Shown: piece by piece, positions 40,009 to 48,937 of the stretch
Position numbering within the stretch: position 1 is the stretch's first letter
How the letters are laid out: every line of letters starts with the position of its first letter
Origin: Dallia pectoralis
Lineage: Eukaryota > Chordata > Actinopteri > Esociformes > Umbridae
Reading direction: 5' to 3'
Assembly: GCA_029465975.1 (NCBI GenBank)
Contig: CM055748.1
Span: 8,018,458 to 8,082,457 of the forward strand
DNA length: 64,000 bases
Position numbers and translations under genes: made by a program
The notes under the pieces: model-generated
Told to the model about the DNA's origin: nothing
Databases searched by the model: none
Seen by the model: only the letters and a program-made list of their open reading frames with translations

Positions 40009-43000
40009 GCAACCAGACAATAGGGAATGTAACATTTGTATGTTCATTTTGCTTTGGAAATATATTGACGTTACTGAAGGAATTGTGTGTAAATGTGTTA
40101 ACATGGTTGTGCTGCATAGGCTAAGTACATCTGATCGATTTCAATTTCTTGTAGACTATATATTTCTAAGCTAGTTTTTGTGTGCGAACTGAAAACTGTT
40201 ATTGCAATCAAGGATAGAGAGTGAATTTCTTTTAAGAAATCTTCTCTCCTAATCATGGGTTGAAGGTTAATTTATTTTAACAGGGCTTATTTACTTTTTA
40301 TTGGTTACTAAAATTATACGTGCCTGAAAGTGTTCATCGTCATGTCATCAAAATTATTTAAAACAAAAGCAATGTTGTCATTAGCTAGCAAAATCAATGG
40401 AACGATGTCGATGCTAACGCTAACATGCTCAAATTCATCAAACACCCCATAAATCTGGACAGTACACTGTAATTAAAATCAATCTGGTGAAATTAAAATA
40501 ATCCCTGGATTTAGCTATAAATGTTTCACATTCTTTAGAGATCGTATCATGCGTTCAACCTTAGGCACATTACGCCAAACTGTCGATACTCAATAGATGC
40601 TCAGTTGGAAAACAAACCTCAAACAATGCAATGGCCAATCCGGCTAATGCGCGTGAGTACATGAACGCGCACCTCTGCACGCACGCACAACATTTATTAT
40701 TGTATATCTTTATGTATTTGGACATTCTGCCATGGTGTTACAGACACTAAACTGAACCGACTGATGCATGAAATGGAGAGAGGTCAACTGTAAAGCCTGA
40801 TCGCTCTCTCGACTTCCAGGATATTGTGTGTAATTTGCGGGCATCATGGAGCTGCTATTAAAATGTTTCCGGGAGAGTCGGGATGTCTGATATCAAGCAA
40901 ATAATGTAATGTATTCATAATTTGTCTTGATCATAGTTAACACCCAAAATGCAAAGTACAACAAAGAACATAGACTAATGAAAGATGGTTGATTCAGCAA
41001 ACTTGGGTTTTCCAGGTTTCACTGCATCATGTCTTTTGTAGCACAATCCACCAATTGCTGATACCGTTTCGCCTCCATTTGAAGCTACCCCTCACATTAT
41101 TGTTATTCACTAAATTTATAAAATTACCTCACATGCCAACTTCAAATGGGTAGTAAGCTTATATAACTATAAGCAATATGAGCCTGAAAATTGATCTCTA
41201 GAAAAGGTTAAACCATAATTTAGTGGCATAAGAACAAAAATTTGAAAGGTCTATTTGAAATTCAGGAACATGAGAAAATTGGTTGGGGGATAGAATACTT
41301 TTTAAAAGCTCTGCTAATATGTTTATGTTTCGCTCCTATTTAAAAGCCAAAACGCAAAAGGCAGGTAATCAATAAGGCATCAAACCTTGATGTATCTATG
41401 TGTTTATTGATTCTGTGGGGCTCTCACGCCTAAGTGCACTTGAGGTACCTAGAGAGATAAAGAGTTGGAGAAGTATTTACCTTACCTTCACACAAACACA
41501 CACACGCACACATACACATTTACTTAGCTTTTAAATGGAGACACAAAAGCTATTTTGATATAGAGTTTAATGACCTATGTAGCTTTCCAGAGAAAAATAC
41601 ATAAAATCATTTGATTTGATGATGGAAGTGCCTTTTAGATTGTTCACAATTTACACACTGTTCTTTAGGGGAAAATACAACGTCCCCTTTCAATGATATC
41701 TATCTTGTGTTTGTGCCAGAAATTGTTTGATATTTACTGACGTCTCTGTAAGTTCCGTCTCGTTTGCGCACCGTACCTCTGCAGAATGGCAATTAGCATT
41801 TTGGTTATGTGTTTAAAGTAATGGCTTTTATCGGCCGGTTTGCAAGATTCTGCTGGACACAGCAAAAGCGAAATGGTGCATAAAGCACAAACATAATTAA
41901 ATGAGACGACGCATAATGACATGACCAAATGATATCACGCCCGAGCAATGATACATCCGTTTGGATTAACCTAGCCATAACACCTAATTGTACACATAAC
42001 TGGCAAAGGGCTAACCCAAATTCTAATTCTTCGGGACAGGAAAAAAGGCCCGATTACTCATATTTGTTGGGTTCAGGAACACTAATGTAGTTAGGTGCAA
42101 AACACTGTCACACACACACACACACACACACATCTATGAGTATCCCCATGTTGGCAAATACAAAAACAAACATGAGCACTGAATTTCATTTATATAGAAG
42201 TGAGAGATGCCCTCACGGACCTTTTACGATGATGTCTTTTCCCTACGGACCGATTACAGAGGTTGATAACCCCACAGCTGTTTTAATTAACAGGCTCCAA
42301 CCTCATCAACATTAAAGGGTTAGTCCACCTAAAACCACACATGCCTTTTATTTACATCGTTAAGTAACCGTGATGTGTTGTGACATTTTCATTTACTTTC
42401 GTCGTTATGATAACTAGGCTAAAGTTCATGAGAAATGTGCTGTTGAAATCTGTTTTTGACTCAAAGTGTACCTGCGAAGCCTAAATGCAATGCTCTCTGT
42501 GGCCCGGCTGACCGGCCAGGTTAATGTGTATCACAGGGGCCAGCTGGCTAGAAAGATACATCTACACACAATAAAACCAAAGGGAATGTCAGCATGTGAA
42601 TTTATAAAGTTATATGAGAAATTAACTTCCCAATCAAATATATGAGTAAATACTAAAAATAAAATTAAAATAAATAAAATAAAATGCTTCGTTTCAAGAT
42701 CGAAGCGGTTGCTGTGGTAACGCACAATGTCCGTCAGGAATCTGGAAACACATGGTGACGAATAAGCAGCACGTTCGATTACCCCTTCACATGTATTCGT
42801 ACCTGACTCTCCTCATGCACTCATATGAGAAACTCATAGATAATGATATAGATTGCAAATAACAGATACTATAACGGCAATGAGTTTGTACACGCGTGTG
42901 TATTGACCATGTTATCAGTGTTATGCACGGCCGATGCCACAGGATGACCGACCATAAGCTGGAGGATTTGCTGACCACTGTGGATTTCTATCGCGCAATT

Positions 43001-43729
43001 TTTTCATGATCTGAGCCAAGTGCACACAGTCATCAGCTAGGAGGAAATGCCATTTACAAGGTGTTTATCCTGTACCCTTTATTAGTCATTAGATTAGATA
43101 TTTGCAACACATTTTCAGGTTACTGTGCCAGAGCTTCACTCTCCCAATATGCAATGCATAACGGCATGCACAAACAGAATAGTACATTTATGTCTCAACG
43201 AACAGAATATTGTCCTCATTTTCCCCGTCCCACAAGTCCATATCTGACCATCAAAATAGGAGATGAGCCTTTAACATACACTACTTACTTCACACTAATA
43301 TATCAAATATGATAAGAGAAATGTCTATTAATTATTCACCTCACAGCAATCATAATTTTTTAAACCATTTACCAATAAAAGTAAATGTTCAAAACCTGTT
43401 TGTTTTGTTCTACGGCATATATGTCAACCTTGTTTCATGGAATTACTTTAAAAACACATTCTGCCATTATCCAGCGTTAGCTTCACTAAAATTGATGGGC
43501 AAAGAAAGCCACCATAGTATTCATAACAACACTTTTATAAATCTTTGACCTGGGTAATGTTTACGTTGTTAGATCACTCTACGTTATTTATCTCTAAATA
43601 ACATTGTCATCTCTGTCACATTGCACCATGCTCATGTGGTCTGTCTTTTTATTATTCTGCGTACTCGATGCAACTTGTTAAACAAAGAAGAATAAAAGAT
43701 GTTGGAATATCTACAAACAAACACACACG

Positions 43730-43765
<36 letters not shown>

Positions 43766-45991
43766 GTGTGCAAGCACACGTAAGCAAGGCTTTGGAAATG
43801 GTAAAATGAATAATAGTAACATATGCATTATATTGCCTTCATATTGAGCAGATATATGGCAAAACCTAAAACTTTTATCTTTTTCTTTGATTTTATGACT
43901 TGGTAAAAATCTATCCAGCTCAGTATTGGCGCAGTACAGCATCTTGTAGTCAGCCAAGGAAGCCATGCCAGAGGTAGGGTGAATCAATTGACTGTAGCAG
44001 GATGTCATATTCTCTGATCGTAGTTCCCATTGGCCATTGTCAAAAAACATGAAAAATGTTCTCCTGAAGCTATTCTAAAGACTCCTCAGACATGGTTGTT
44101 GAACGTGCTGACAAGAGTAACAACTTAGAGGATCTGTCTTGTATGAAACACGATTACTCCTAACGTAGAACATGATCCATCTCTGTCATTTGCGCCGCAA
44201 ATATTTATTTAACCCCTAAACCATTATGCAAGAACCTCAACTATATTTTTGAAGTATTTAAATGTACATATTTTAGTTTGAGTACTGATGTCATCCGTCT
44301 TGGAGCACAGATTATAAACACATCAACACAGGACAGGCCACCGTTCGATAGCAAATGCTGGGGGATGAAAAAAGTGCACTTTAGAGCATAGGTAAAGTCA
44401 ATACCAATTAATGCAGGAGTTGAAGTTGGCTTTGACATAGCAGTTAACGCTTTCGTCTTGATGAGGGAGATAGAGACACTGGCACTCTAACTAAACCCAA
44501 GACAATTTCCCATTATTTCTCATTCTCTTTATGTGAATTAAATCAAAGCATTTAATGGTAGCCAGAATATTCTAAGCAATGATCCGAAATGTAAATAGCC
44601 CTTTTCCACCTTTACAGTCTAGAGACATTTCATGTAAAATGGCTTGAACTGAATAACGATGGCAATGTGGATAATAATGTGGTTTTCACACCCGATCTGG
44701 TTAATGTAAACTTATATTTAACTTCCGTCTGTATCCAAGCAACGTCATCCGACCGTAATCACAGATTGCTAAAATGATTTTCTAAACACCCAATAATGTT
44801 TATTTTGAAAAAAAAACTTGCGATGTACTCGCCACAATCACAACACAACGCTCGATGTACTCGCCACAATCACAACACGACTCTTGATGTACTCGCCACA
44901 ATCACAACACGACTCTTGATGTACTCGCCACAATCACAACACGACTCTCGATGTACTCGCCACAATCACAACACGACTCTCGATGTACTCGCCACAATCA
45001 CAACACAACTCTTGATGTACTCGCCACAATCACAACACAACTCTTGATGTACTCGCCACAATCACAACACACCACAATCACAACACAACTCTGACACACC
45101 ACAATCACAACACAACTCTGACACACCACAATCACAACACAACTCTGACACACCACAATCACAACACAACTCTGACACACCACAATCACAACACAACTCT
45201 GACACACCACAATCACAACACAACTCTGACACACCACAATCACAACACAACTCTGACACACCACAATCAACACACCACAATCACAACACAACTCTGACAC
45301 ACCACAATCACAACACAACTCTGACACACCACAATCACAACACAACTCTGACACACCACAATCACAACACAACTCTGACACACCACAATCACAACACAAC
45401 TCTGACACACCACAACTCTGACACACCACAATCACACTGGGTTCTTAGAACACATTTCTTAATCCCAACAAGACAAAGTGTAACGGACACAAGAGAACAG
45501 ATTCATTCTTTTATCATCCTTCTGACTTATCCCCAAAACCATAATCCACTTCGGCACTCGTTCCCTTTGCTAAGCGAGTATTACCGATACATCTCAGTGT
45601 CTTAAGAAAGTCTATACTGGGTAATGACTGTACCGTCTTCGTTTGCATTCTGGTATTACAATTGCGGTACCAGCAGTGTTATGAGTGGATGTGCTTTTGA
45701 TGTCCAGTGGTTGTATTAAAATACATTGTTTTTCCCCACTGTATGTGTCTTTGGAATAGGCTGTGAAGTGTATAGTCAGAGTGCACTCTCCTTCTAGTGG
45801 AGCATGCTGGGAAGCTTAATGAGTCACGTGCTTCATCTCCTCCTCCAGATGCATCCAAGAAATCTCAGGAAGTCCCTGCGGAGGACTTCGACATCGACAT
45901 GGAAGCCCCAGAGACCGAGAAGGCAGCCGTTGCCATCCAGTCGCAGTTCCGGAAGTTCCAGACTAAGAAGAAGACCGACAGCAAGTCCTAG
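17823..45991 (+). CDS. pcp4: pcp4, Purkinje cell protein 4 / PEP-19, three coding exons
   Basis: Small neuronal calmodulin regulator. The family binds calmodulin through an IQ motif and speeds calcium exchange at its C-lobe. Joined CDS is 17823-17831, 38700-38751, 45849-45991: 204 nt, 67 codons plus TAG. The protein begins MSERQGSGATGG, has a charged middle, the acidic block AEDFDIDMEAPETE at about residues 31-44 and the IQ core AVAIQSQFRKFQ at about 47-58, then a lysine-rich end. The human protein has 62 residues with the same order of parts; the extra residues fall in the linker. Introns are GT-AG with matching phases (0 after exon 1, 1 after exon 2). Intron 1 is 20.9 kb and intron 2 is 7.1 kb, both full of repeats. 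The next gene, dscam, is convergent. Confidence 0.95.
17832..19590 (+). other. pcp4 intron 1, proximal part
   Basis: Starts with donor GTAGGA. A GTGAAACGGTGCCGAA segment near 17902 resembles a dispersed fish repeat. Otherwise it is unassigned, apart from a locally CpG-richer patch at 18050-18130. Confidence 0.5.
19590..20255 (+). mobile_element. Tc1/mariner-like transposase remnant (lineage B)
   Basis: Sense-strand remnants of a Tc1-type transposase in several frames: a CDALGNVL block near 19775, then DLNPIEHLWDELDQQVRSS at about 20035 and LLLMSWDQIPQ near 20130. Frameshifts and stops separate the blocks. It shares this vocabulary with the remnants at 31087, 37280 and 59700. Confidence 0.8.
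20256..21404. other. pcp4 intron 1, unassigned
   Basis: AT-rich intronic DNA without recognised elements. Confidence 0.4.
21405..22567. repeat. 13-bp minisatellite in pcp4 intron 1
   Basis: About 89 tandem copies of CACCACCTACATG with variants (GAATCACCTACAT, CATGTCTTACATG, ACCATAATGGAT). The marker TGCATGTCTT sits at 21909, 22091, 22182, 22338 and 22429, spacings of 182, 91, 156 and 91, all exact multiples of 13. The register is therefore kept without indels, and 7-unit (91-bp) blocks have been duplicated. Because 13 is not divisible by 3 and the unit lacks stops, all + frames stay open (peptide period MHHLHAPPTCTTY). This is not a gene. Confidence 0.97.
22568..24055. other. pcp4 intron 1, unassigned
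   Basis: No recognisable gene or mobile element. A run CTTTCCGGTAAGGGAAGACG near 23620 is not part of any exon I can identify. Confidence 0.4.
24060..25087 (+). mobile_element. Tc1-like transposon, internally deleted
   Basis: Collinear with fish Tc1 elements. A 5' non-coding part is followed by an early HTH-region segment with in-frame stops (24370-24660), then an intact stretch at 24764-25087 reading WANVLWSDDTKVELFGHNSK and HGGGRIMLWGCFSS, which contains the first catalytic Asp region. The 3' half is missing: after KRKFTFEHCNDR the sequence jumps to the terminus GTGTGTAGACTTTTTATATC, CACTGTA. About 1.0 kb, compared with about 1.6 kb for intact relatives. No matching inverted repeat is seen at the left end. 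Confidence 0.85.
25088..29119. other. pcp4 intron 1, unassigned with short repeat scraps
   Basis: Includes GAGATGTGCCGATCCCATCA near 25772 and GTATTCGAATACTAG near 26072, both resembling termini of old hAT-type fish elements. A short tandem of ATAGAACCTGTCC words occurs at 27115-27205. No exon was recognised. Confidence 0.4.
29126..29272. repeat. 21-bp GC-rich minisatellite, seven copies
   Basis: Seven perfect or near-perfect copies of CAGCTTGTCGTGCCGGGGCA plus one C (21 bp), three CpG sites each. A multiple of 3 without stops keeps several frames open on both strands (for example PRHDKLV on -). The flanks (29276-29540) are also CpG-richer than the surroundings. Confidence 0.95.
29276..30468. 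other. pcp4 intron 1, unassigned with GT repeats
   Basis: GT microsatellites at about 30128-30142 and 30222-30252. A GC-richer patch at 29276-29540 follows the 21-bp array. No gene was recognised. Confidence 0.4.
30469..31070. mobile_element. Short DNA element with 75-bp internal repeats
   Basis: Bounded by TGTCACAG at the left and its complement CTGTGACA at the right, about 600 bp, without coding capacity. It holds four 75-bp tandem repeats (GTGAACCTAACCAGG at 30712, 30787, 30862 and 30937). Its right 140 bp reappears inverted at 32097-32236. Probably a non-autonomous DNA transposon; the superfamily is not determined. Confidence 0.55.
31087..31345 (-). mobile_element. Tc1/mariner-like end fragment (lineage B)
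   Basis: On the - strand it reads a shortened NPIEH block followed by LKDLLLMSWRQTPRDT, the C-terminal end of the lineage-B transposase. It then runs to an end with CAAAACATTATGACCACTTC (+ strand, 31110). The LWDELDQQV part is deleted. Confidence 0.75.
31346..32096. other. pcp4 intron 1, unassigned
   Basis: Spacer between the inverted copies of the 75-bp-repeat element, apart from the Tc1 fragment just before it. Nothing recognised. Confidence 0.4.
32097..32236 (-). mobile_element. Inverted terminal copy of the 30469-31070 element
   Basis: Reverse complement of 30942-31085 with scattered mismatches, including TGTCACAGGGTGTGTAGGGG and the AGGTTAGTTAATCAATGGGA block. Only the end of the element is present. 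The inverted pair is about 1 kb apart. Confidence 0.75.
32287..32575 (+). mobile_element. tRNA-derived SINE
   Basis: The head carries pol III promoter boxes: A box TGGCCTAATGG (32298-32308) and B box GGTTTTAATCC (32342-32352) at tRNA-like spacing. A GC-rich body follows (CTCCCCGGGCGCCGTTGACG), then GTTGTACAACTGACTAG and an AT-rich tail with TTCCTA repeats. The tail is of a kind common in salmonid and pike genomes as far as I recall; the family name is left open. Confidence 0.75.
32576..34489. other. pcp4 intron 1, unassigned
   Basis: Contains a GC-balanced stretch at 32990-33460 open on both strands, which I could not match to any protein. The rest is AT-rich. Confidence 0.35.
34490..35295. 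repeat. C/T-rich, G-poor minisatellite
   Basis: About 800 bp of CTCTCACCCCT, CTCTTACCCC and CTATATCACC words in recurring blocks of roughly 45-70 bp, with G almost absent from the + strand (only in CTCGCACC and CCCGTCTC). The - strand therefore has many GGGG runs. At about 35083-35130 and 35223-35270 at least four runs are separated by 7 nt or fewer. A 299-residue open frame (34493-35392) is a by-product of the stop-free repeat. Confidence 0.95.
35296..37279. other. pcp4 intron 1, unassigned
   Basis: AT-rich intronic DNA; no recognised exon, RNA gene or repeat. Confidence 0.4.
37280..37640 (+). mobile_element. Tc1/mariner-like transposase remnant (lineage B)
   Basis: Reads FCWKTLVLGIHADIDWTRDAY, then jumps over the central catalytic part to FKELPWSPNSPDLNPIERVW, DVLDQRVRSMANPPRDF. 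An internal deletion removes the middle of the domain. Same lineage as 19590, 31087 and 59700. Confidence 0.85.
37641..38699. other. pcp4 intron 1, distal end
   Basis: Unassigned until the acceptor TTATTACAG that precedes exon 2 at 38700. A GC-rich scrap (CCCCGCTCACCAGGACATCT, 38460) may be old repeat. Confidence 0.45.
38700..38751 (+). CDS. pcp4: pcp4 coding exon 2
   Basis: 52 nt between TTACAG and GTAAAC, coding RQGSGATGGNSKTSGRK plus the first base of an Asp codon (phase 1). It matches the N-terminal RQGAGATNGKDKTSG of the mammalian protein in length and pattern; the Ser/Gly-rich linker is the variable part. Confidence 0.93.
38752..44815. other. pcp4 intron 2, mostly unassigned
   Basis: Donor GTAAAC at 38752. 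CA microsatellites at 39981-40002 and 42109-42131. A segment at 39290-39920 with more even base composition and a G10 run near 39930 may be an old retroelement piece, but no coding motif supports it. No other exon was recognised. Confidence 0.45.
43720..43766. repeat. CA/CG alternating microsatellite
   Basis: ACACACACGCACGCGCGCGC followed by (AC)n: uninterrupted purine-pyrimidine alternation with a CG core, a classic Z-DNA-prone tract in intron 2 of pcp4. Confidence 0.9.
44822..45068. repeat. 32-bp minisatellite in pcp4 intron 2
   Basis: Eight copies spaced exactly 32 bp (44822, 44854, 44886 ...) starting GATGTACTCGCCACAATCAC, with variants only at a few positions (CGACTCTC, CAACTCTT). It passes directly into the 27-bp array. 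Confidence 0.95.
45069..45435. repeat. 27-bp minisatellite derived from the 32-bp array
   Basis: About thirteen copies of a 27-bp unit whose core, CACAATCACAACACAACTCT, is identical to that of the 32-bp unit; GATGTACTCGC is replaced by GACACAC. There is one short copy near 45270 and truncated copies at the end. On the - strand a Cys-rich frame (period CGVSELCCD) stays open because 27 is divisible by 3; it is not a gene. Ends about 410 bp before pcp4 exon 3. Confidence 0.95.
45436..45848 (+). other. pcp4 intron 2, 3' end and acceptor
   Basis: Unassigned intron ending in the pyrimidine-rich acceptor CTTCATCTCCTCCTCCAG at 45831-45848, which fixes the start of exon 3. Confidence 0.8.
45849..45991 (+). 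CDS. pcp4: pcp4 coding exon 3 (acidic block and IQ motif)
   Basis: 143 nt from the acceptor CCTCCAG to the stop TAG at 45989-45991. Codes the Ser/Lys linker, the acidic AEDFDIDMEAPETE that tunes calcium binding by calmodulin, the IQ core AAVAIQSQFRKFQ and the basic C-terminus. This is the most conserved part of PEP-19 and the basis of the identification. Confidence 0.97.
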
Positions 45992-46375
45992 TGGCCACCT
46001 GTCCACGTGTCCATGTAGCTGTGAAGACCTGGCAGGCTTGCAGTGTGGCTGTTTGCATGCAATTCATATCTTATGAACTCAAGGGATGGGGTTTGGGGAG
46101 AAATCAAGGCAAGAAAGAAACGTTTCGATCAGTTTGTTGTCTTGGAAACTCTATACATAAGTTATTATTTAACCGGGCTTCGTTTATTTTATTGGGTGGA
46201 AGATAGCCTTGCAGTTCGGGTGGGGGGAGGTGCTATGAGTAATATCTGACCCTTGGCTGTGATCCTGCTCTCCAGGGTGTCTTATGGAAGTTGGCCTATG
46301 AAAATAACATTACCATTTGACATAAGTGCAAATATATGCACCCATTAATTCTCCTTTGATTGCTGTAACAATAAA
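45992..46375 (+). other. pcp4: pcp4 3' UTR with poly(A) signal
   Basis: AATAAA at 46370-46375 about 380 nt after the stop; a second AATAAA at 46612-46617 could serve as a distal site. The UTR extent is inferred from these signals. Confidence 0.6.
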
Positions 46376-47089
46376 TGATAAAGTCAAGATTAGTTTTCTG
46401 TCCTGCCGTTTTGTCAATCCATAACATGTATTCAATCCACTGTGTTAGTCAATGTATTTTCACTTGCTTTTTATCGCTTTCATCCGATTTGAGTTTTTCA
46501 GGGCTCACCATATATAGTAGGAGATGAGTTCACCACTTTATAATATACCTACATCTTTCTTATCTGCATGGCCCCATATGATCTACAGTGTAACAATGTA
46601 CATTGAACTGAAATAAACATTATTTGTGGATAATTGCATATGTTAATATTGCAATTTTTTATGACCTGTCTGACACATCATATTTGTTAAAGTTTGGAGA
46701 GACAACTGGAATAAATAAAGACTGTAGACCACACACGCATGTGTCATTAGTGGCTTTGTTTTTTAGATATTGGCTTGGAATATTCGTTATATGAAGACAT
46801 TGGCCCGTAGATGCTAAATGTTGATTTTGGTGAAGAACGATCATTTGATATTACAGATGCATTTAATCCTTGTTTTTTATTTTAATTCAAAATGACTGAA
46901 AGTCTGTCAGGGCAGATTTAATTGAAAATACCATCCATATGAGGAGTGGGACTGATCTACCATATATTACGACACTAGGTCAATGGGTGAGCTGCATGAG
47001 CTTTCTTCATTGAATTAGAGGGTCCTTCAAGATAGCATTTTGTCAAGGTATAGCTATTGAGAAGATTGTAAAACATTGATAAAAGATTT
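46376..47089. other. Intergenic DNA between pcp4 and dscam
   Basis: AT-rich with no recognised element, apart from the alternative pcp4 poly(A) signal at 46612. Confidence 0.4.
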
Positions 47090-47835
47090 AAACGATCAAT
47101 CAATCAAATGTATTTCATCAAGCCCTTTTTCAACACGAGTTGTCAGAGTTGCTTTAACAAACACCTAGAAGGCCAGCATCTTGTGATCTTAGGCTACATG
47201 TAGGTACAGTATGTATGGCTGGACAAATTCAATGAGGTAGGTAGTAGTAAGTCCATTTAAAGCTTTATATGTTAACAATAAAACTTTACAAACTGTCCTA
47301 GCCGTAACAGGCAGCCAATACAATGAGGCTATTACCAGGGTAATGTGGTCAATTAATTTGTTCTAGTTAAGATTCTAGCAGCAGTGTTAAGCACTAATTG
47401 GAGTTTATTCATTAATGTATCAGGATAACCAGAGAGTAGACAGTTGCAGTAATCTAATCTTGAGGTAACAAAGGCATAAAAGAGTTTCAGATTTTTGCCA
47501 TATTTGGAAGATGGAAAAATGCATTCCTTTAAGTGTATTTTATATGTTCATCAAGACGGAGATCCAGATTGAGGGTTACGCCAAGGTCTTTTTTTCCACC
47601 ATACATCCATTTATAATCACCATGAGATTTCTCAACAGATTTTTTAATGTCCTAAAAGTAGCATTTTAGTTTTTCTGAGTTTAACAGCAACAGGTTTTTT
47701 GTCATCCACTTTCTTGTGTCTAAAAATAATGTTTCCATAGTTGCTCATTTGGGGGCTTTTCCATGTTTCTTTGAAATATACAGCAGGATAATAATGATCA
47801 TTTACATTATGGTTTCGGATGACATCACAGAGGCA

Positions 47836-47890
<55 letters not shown>

Positions 47891-48130
47891 AACAAAAGTG
47901 GTCCTAAAACCAAGCCTTGAGGAACACCAAAACATATTTATGGTTTGTCCAAGAATAGGCCTTCCACACAAACCAACTGAACGGGAGGATAGGGAGCAAT
48001 TTATTATGCTCAACATTGGTGAACCAAGTGTGTTTGGTACAGATCCAGAAGATATGGACTAAATTATTATGTTCTACTTTATTAGTGAACCAAGCACCTC
48101 TTTACGTAATTCAGTCAGAATTGAGTCTTG
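47090..48130 (-). mobile_element. Degenerate Rex1/Babar-like LINE (reverse transcriptase remnant)
   Basis: The - strand keeps GPLLLSYIY (from the V-L-G-P-L-L-F box) near 47900. Past an (AT)n insertion it keeps DVIRNHNVNDHYYPAVYFKE, which lines up with the D-x-I-x-x-H-x-V-x-F-H-x-Y-A-D-D-T-Q-L-Y catalytic region but has lost the Asp pair. The 3' end near 47090 has the tail TTGATTGATTGAT on -. Many stops; an old insertion. The family assignment rests on motif memory. Confidence 0.6.
47838..47888. repeat. (TA)n microsatellite inside the LINE remnant
   Basis: About 25 TA dinucleotides that split the reverse transcriptase remnant between the GPLL box and the catalytic box. Confidence 0.95.
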
Positions 48131-48502
48131 TTGACAATTGGTCGATTTCTAAATCATTAATTTTGTAAACATTTTAAGAGACACAGGTGCAAAAGATTCA
48201 GGGTCGCCATTGGCACTAGGTCAAGGCAGTTCTGCCCATTTCCAAGACAACTGAAATTTTGAGGACAAATCCAATTTAGAGTAGAATTTGCCAATTGTTT
48301 TCTAATGGTGATTATCTTTCCATTGAATATGTTATGTAATCATCAGTCCACTTGGAACACATCATCCATTGTTTGTGACATATATCTAACTGTTTTCAAT
48401 GACAATTGAAACATATACTCCTGAACTGTTGGAATGATTGACACTAAACTTGTTCAAATCAAATCAAACTACGGATTTCCGAAGTCATTATTTAGTGCAG
48501 AT

Positions 48503-48937
48503 GAAACAATATGAAAGAACGAGATCGTGGGTACAAGCGGCCGAAATGGGTTTTCTCAGAAAGGTGGCTGGCCTCTCCCTGAGGGATAGGGTGAGAAGCT
48601 CAGTCATCCGAGAGGAACTCGGAGTAGAGCCGCTGCTCCTTTGCGTAGAAAGGAGCCAGTTGAGGTGGTTCGGGCATCTTGTACGAATGCCACCTGGGCG
48701 CCTCCCTAGAGAGGTGTTCCAGGCACGTCCAGCTGGGAGGAGACCTCGGGGAAGACCCAGGACTAGGTGGAGAGATTATATCTCCACACTGGCCTGGGAA
48801 CGCCTCGGGATTCCGCAGTCAGAGCTGGCTAATGTTGCCAGGGAAAGGGAAGTTTGGGGTCCCCTGCTAGAGCTGCTACCCCCGCGACCCGACCCTGGAT
48901 AAGCGGTTGAAGATGAGATGAGATGAGAAACAATATG
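48503..48937 (+). mobile_element. Rex3 LINE, 5'-truncated, with target-site duplication
   Basis: A 413-bp insert (48514-48926) flanked by GAAACAATATG at 48503-48513 and 48927-48937. It codes the last part of the Rex3 protein in one frame (AAEMGFLRKVAGLSL ... LLPPRPDPG, stop at 48900) and ends in GATGA repeats, the typical Rex3 tail. The sequence is almost the same as the 3' end of the copy at 51867, so the two belong to one recent subfamily. Truncation at the 5' side is the normal result of target-primed reverse transcription. Confidence 0.9.

Noticed and set aside
44998..45435. 145-codon Cys-rich frame on the - strand
   Set aside because: It is the translation of the 27-bp minisatellite in pcp4 intron 2; no signal peptide or flanking exon.
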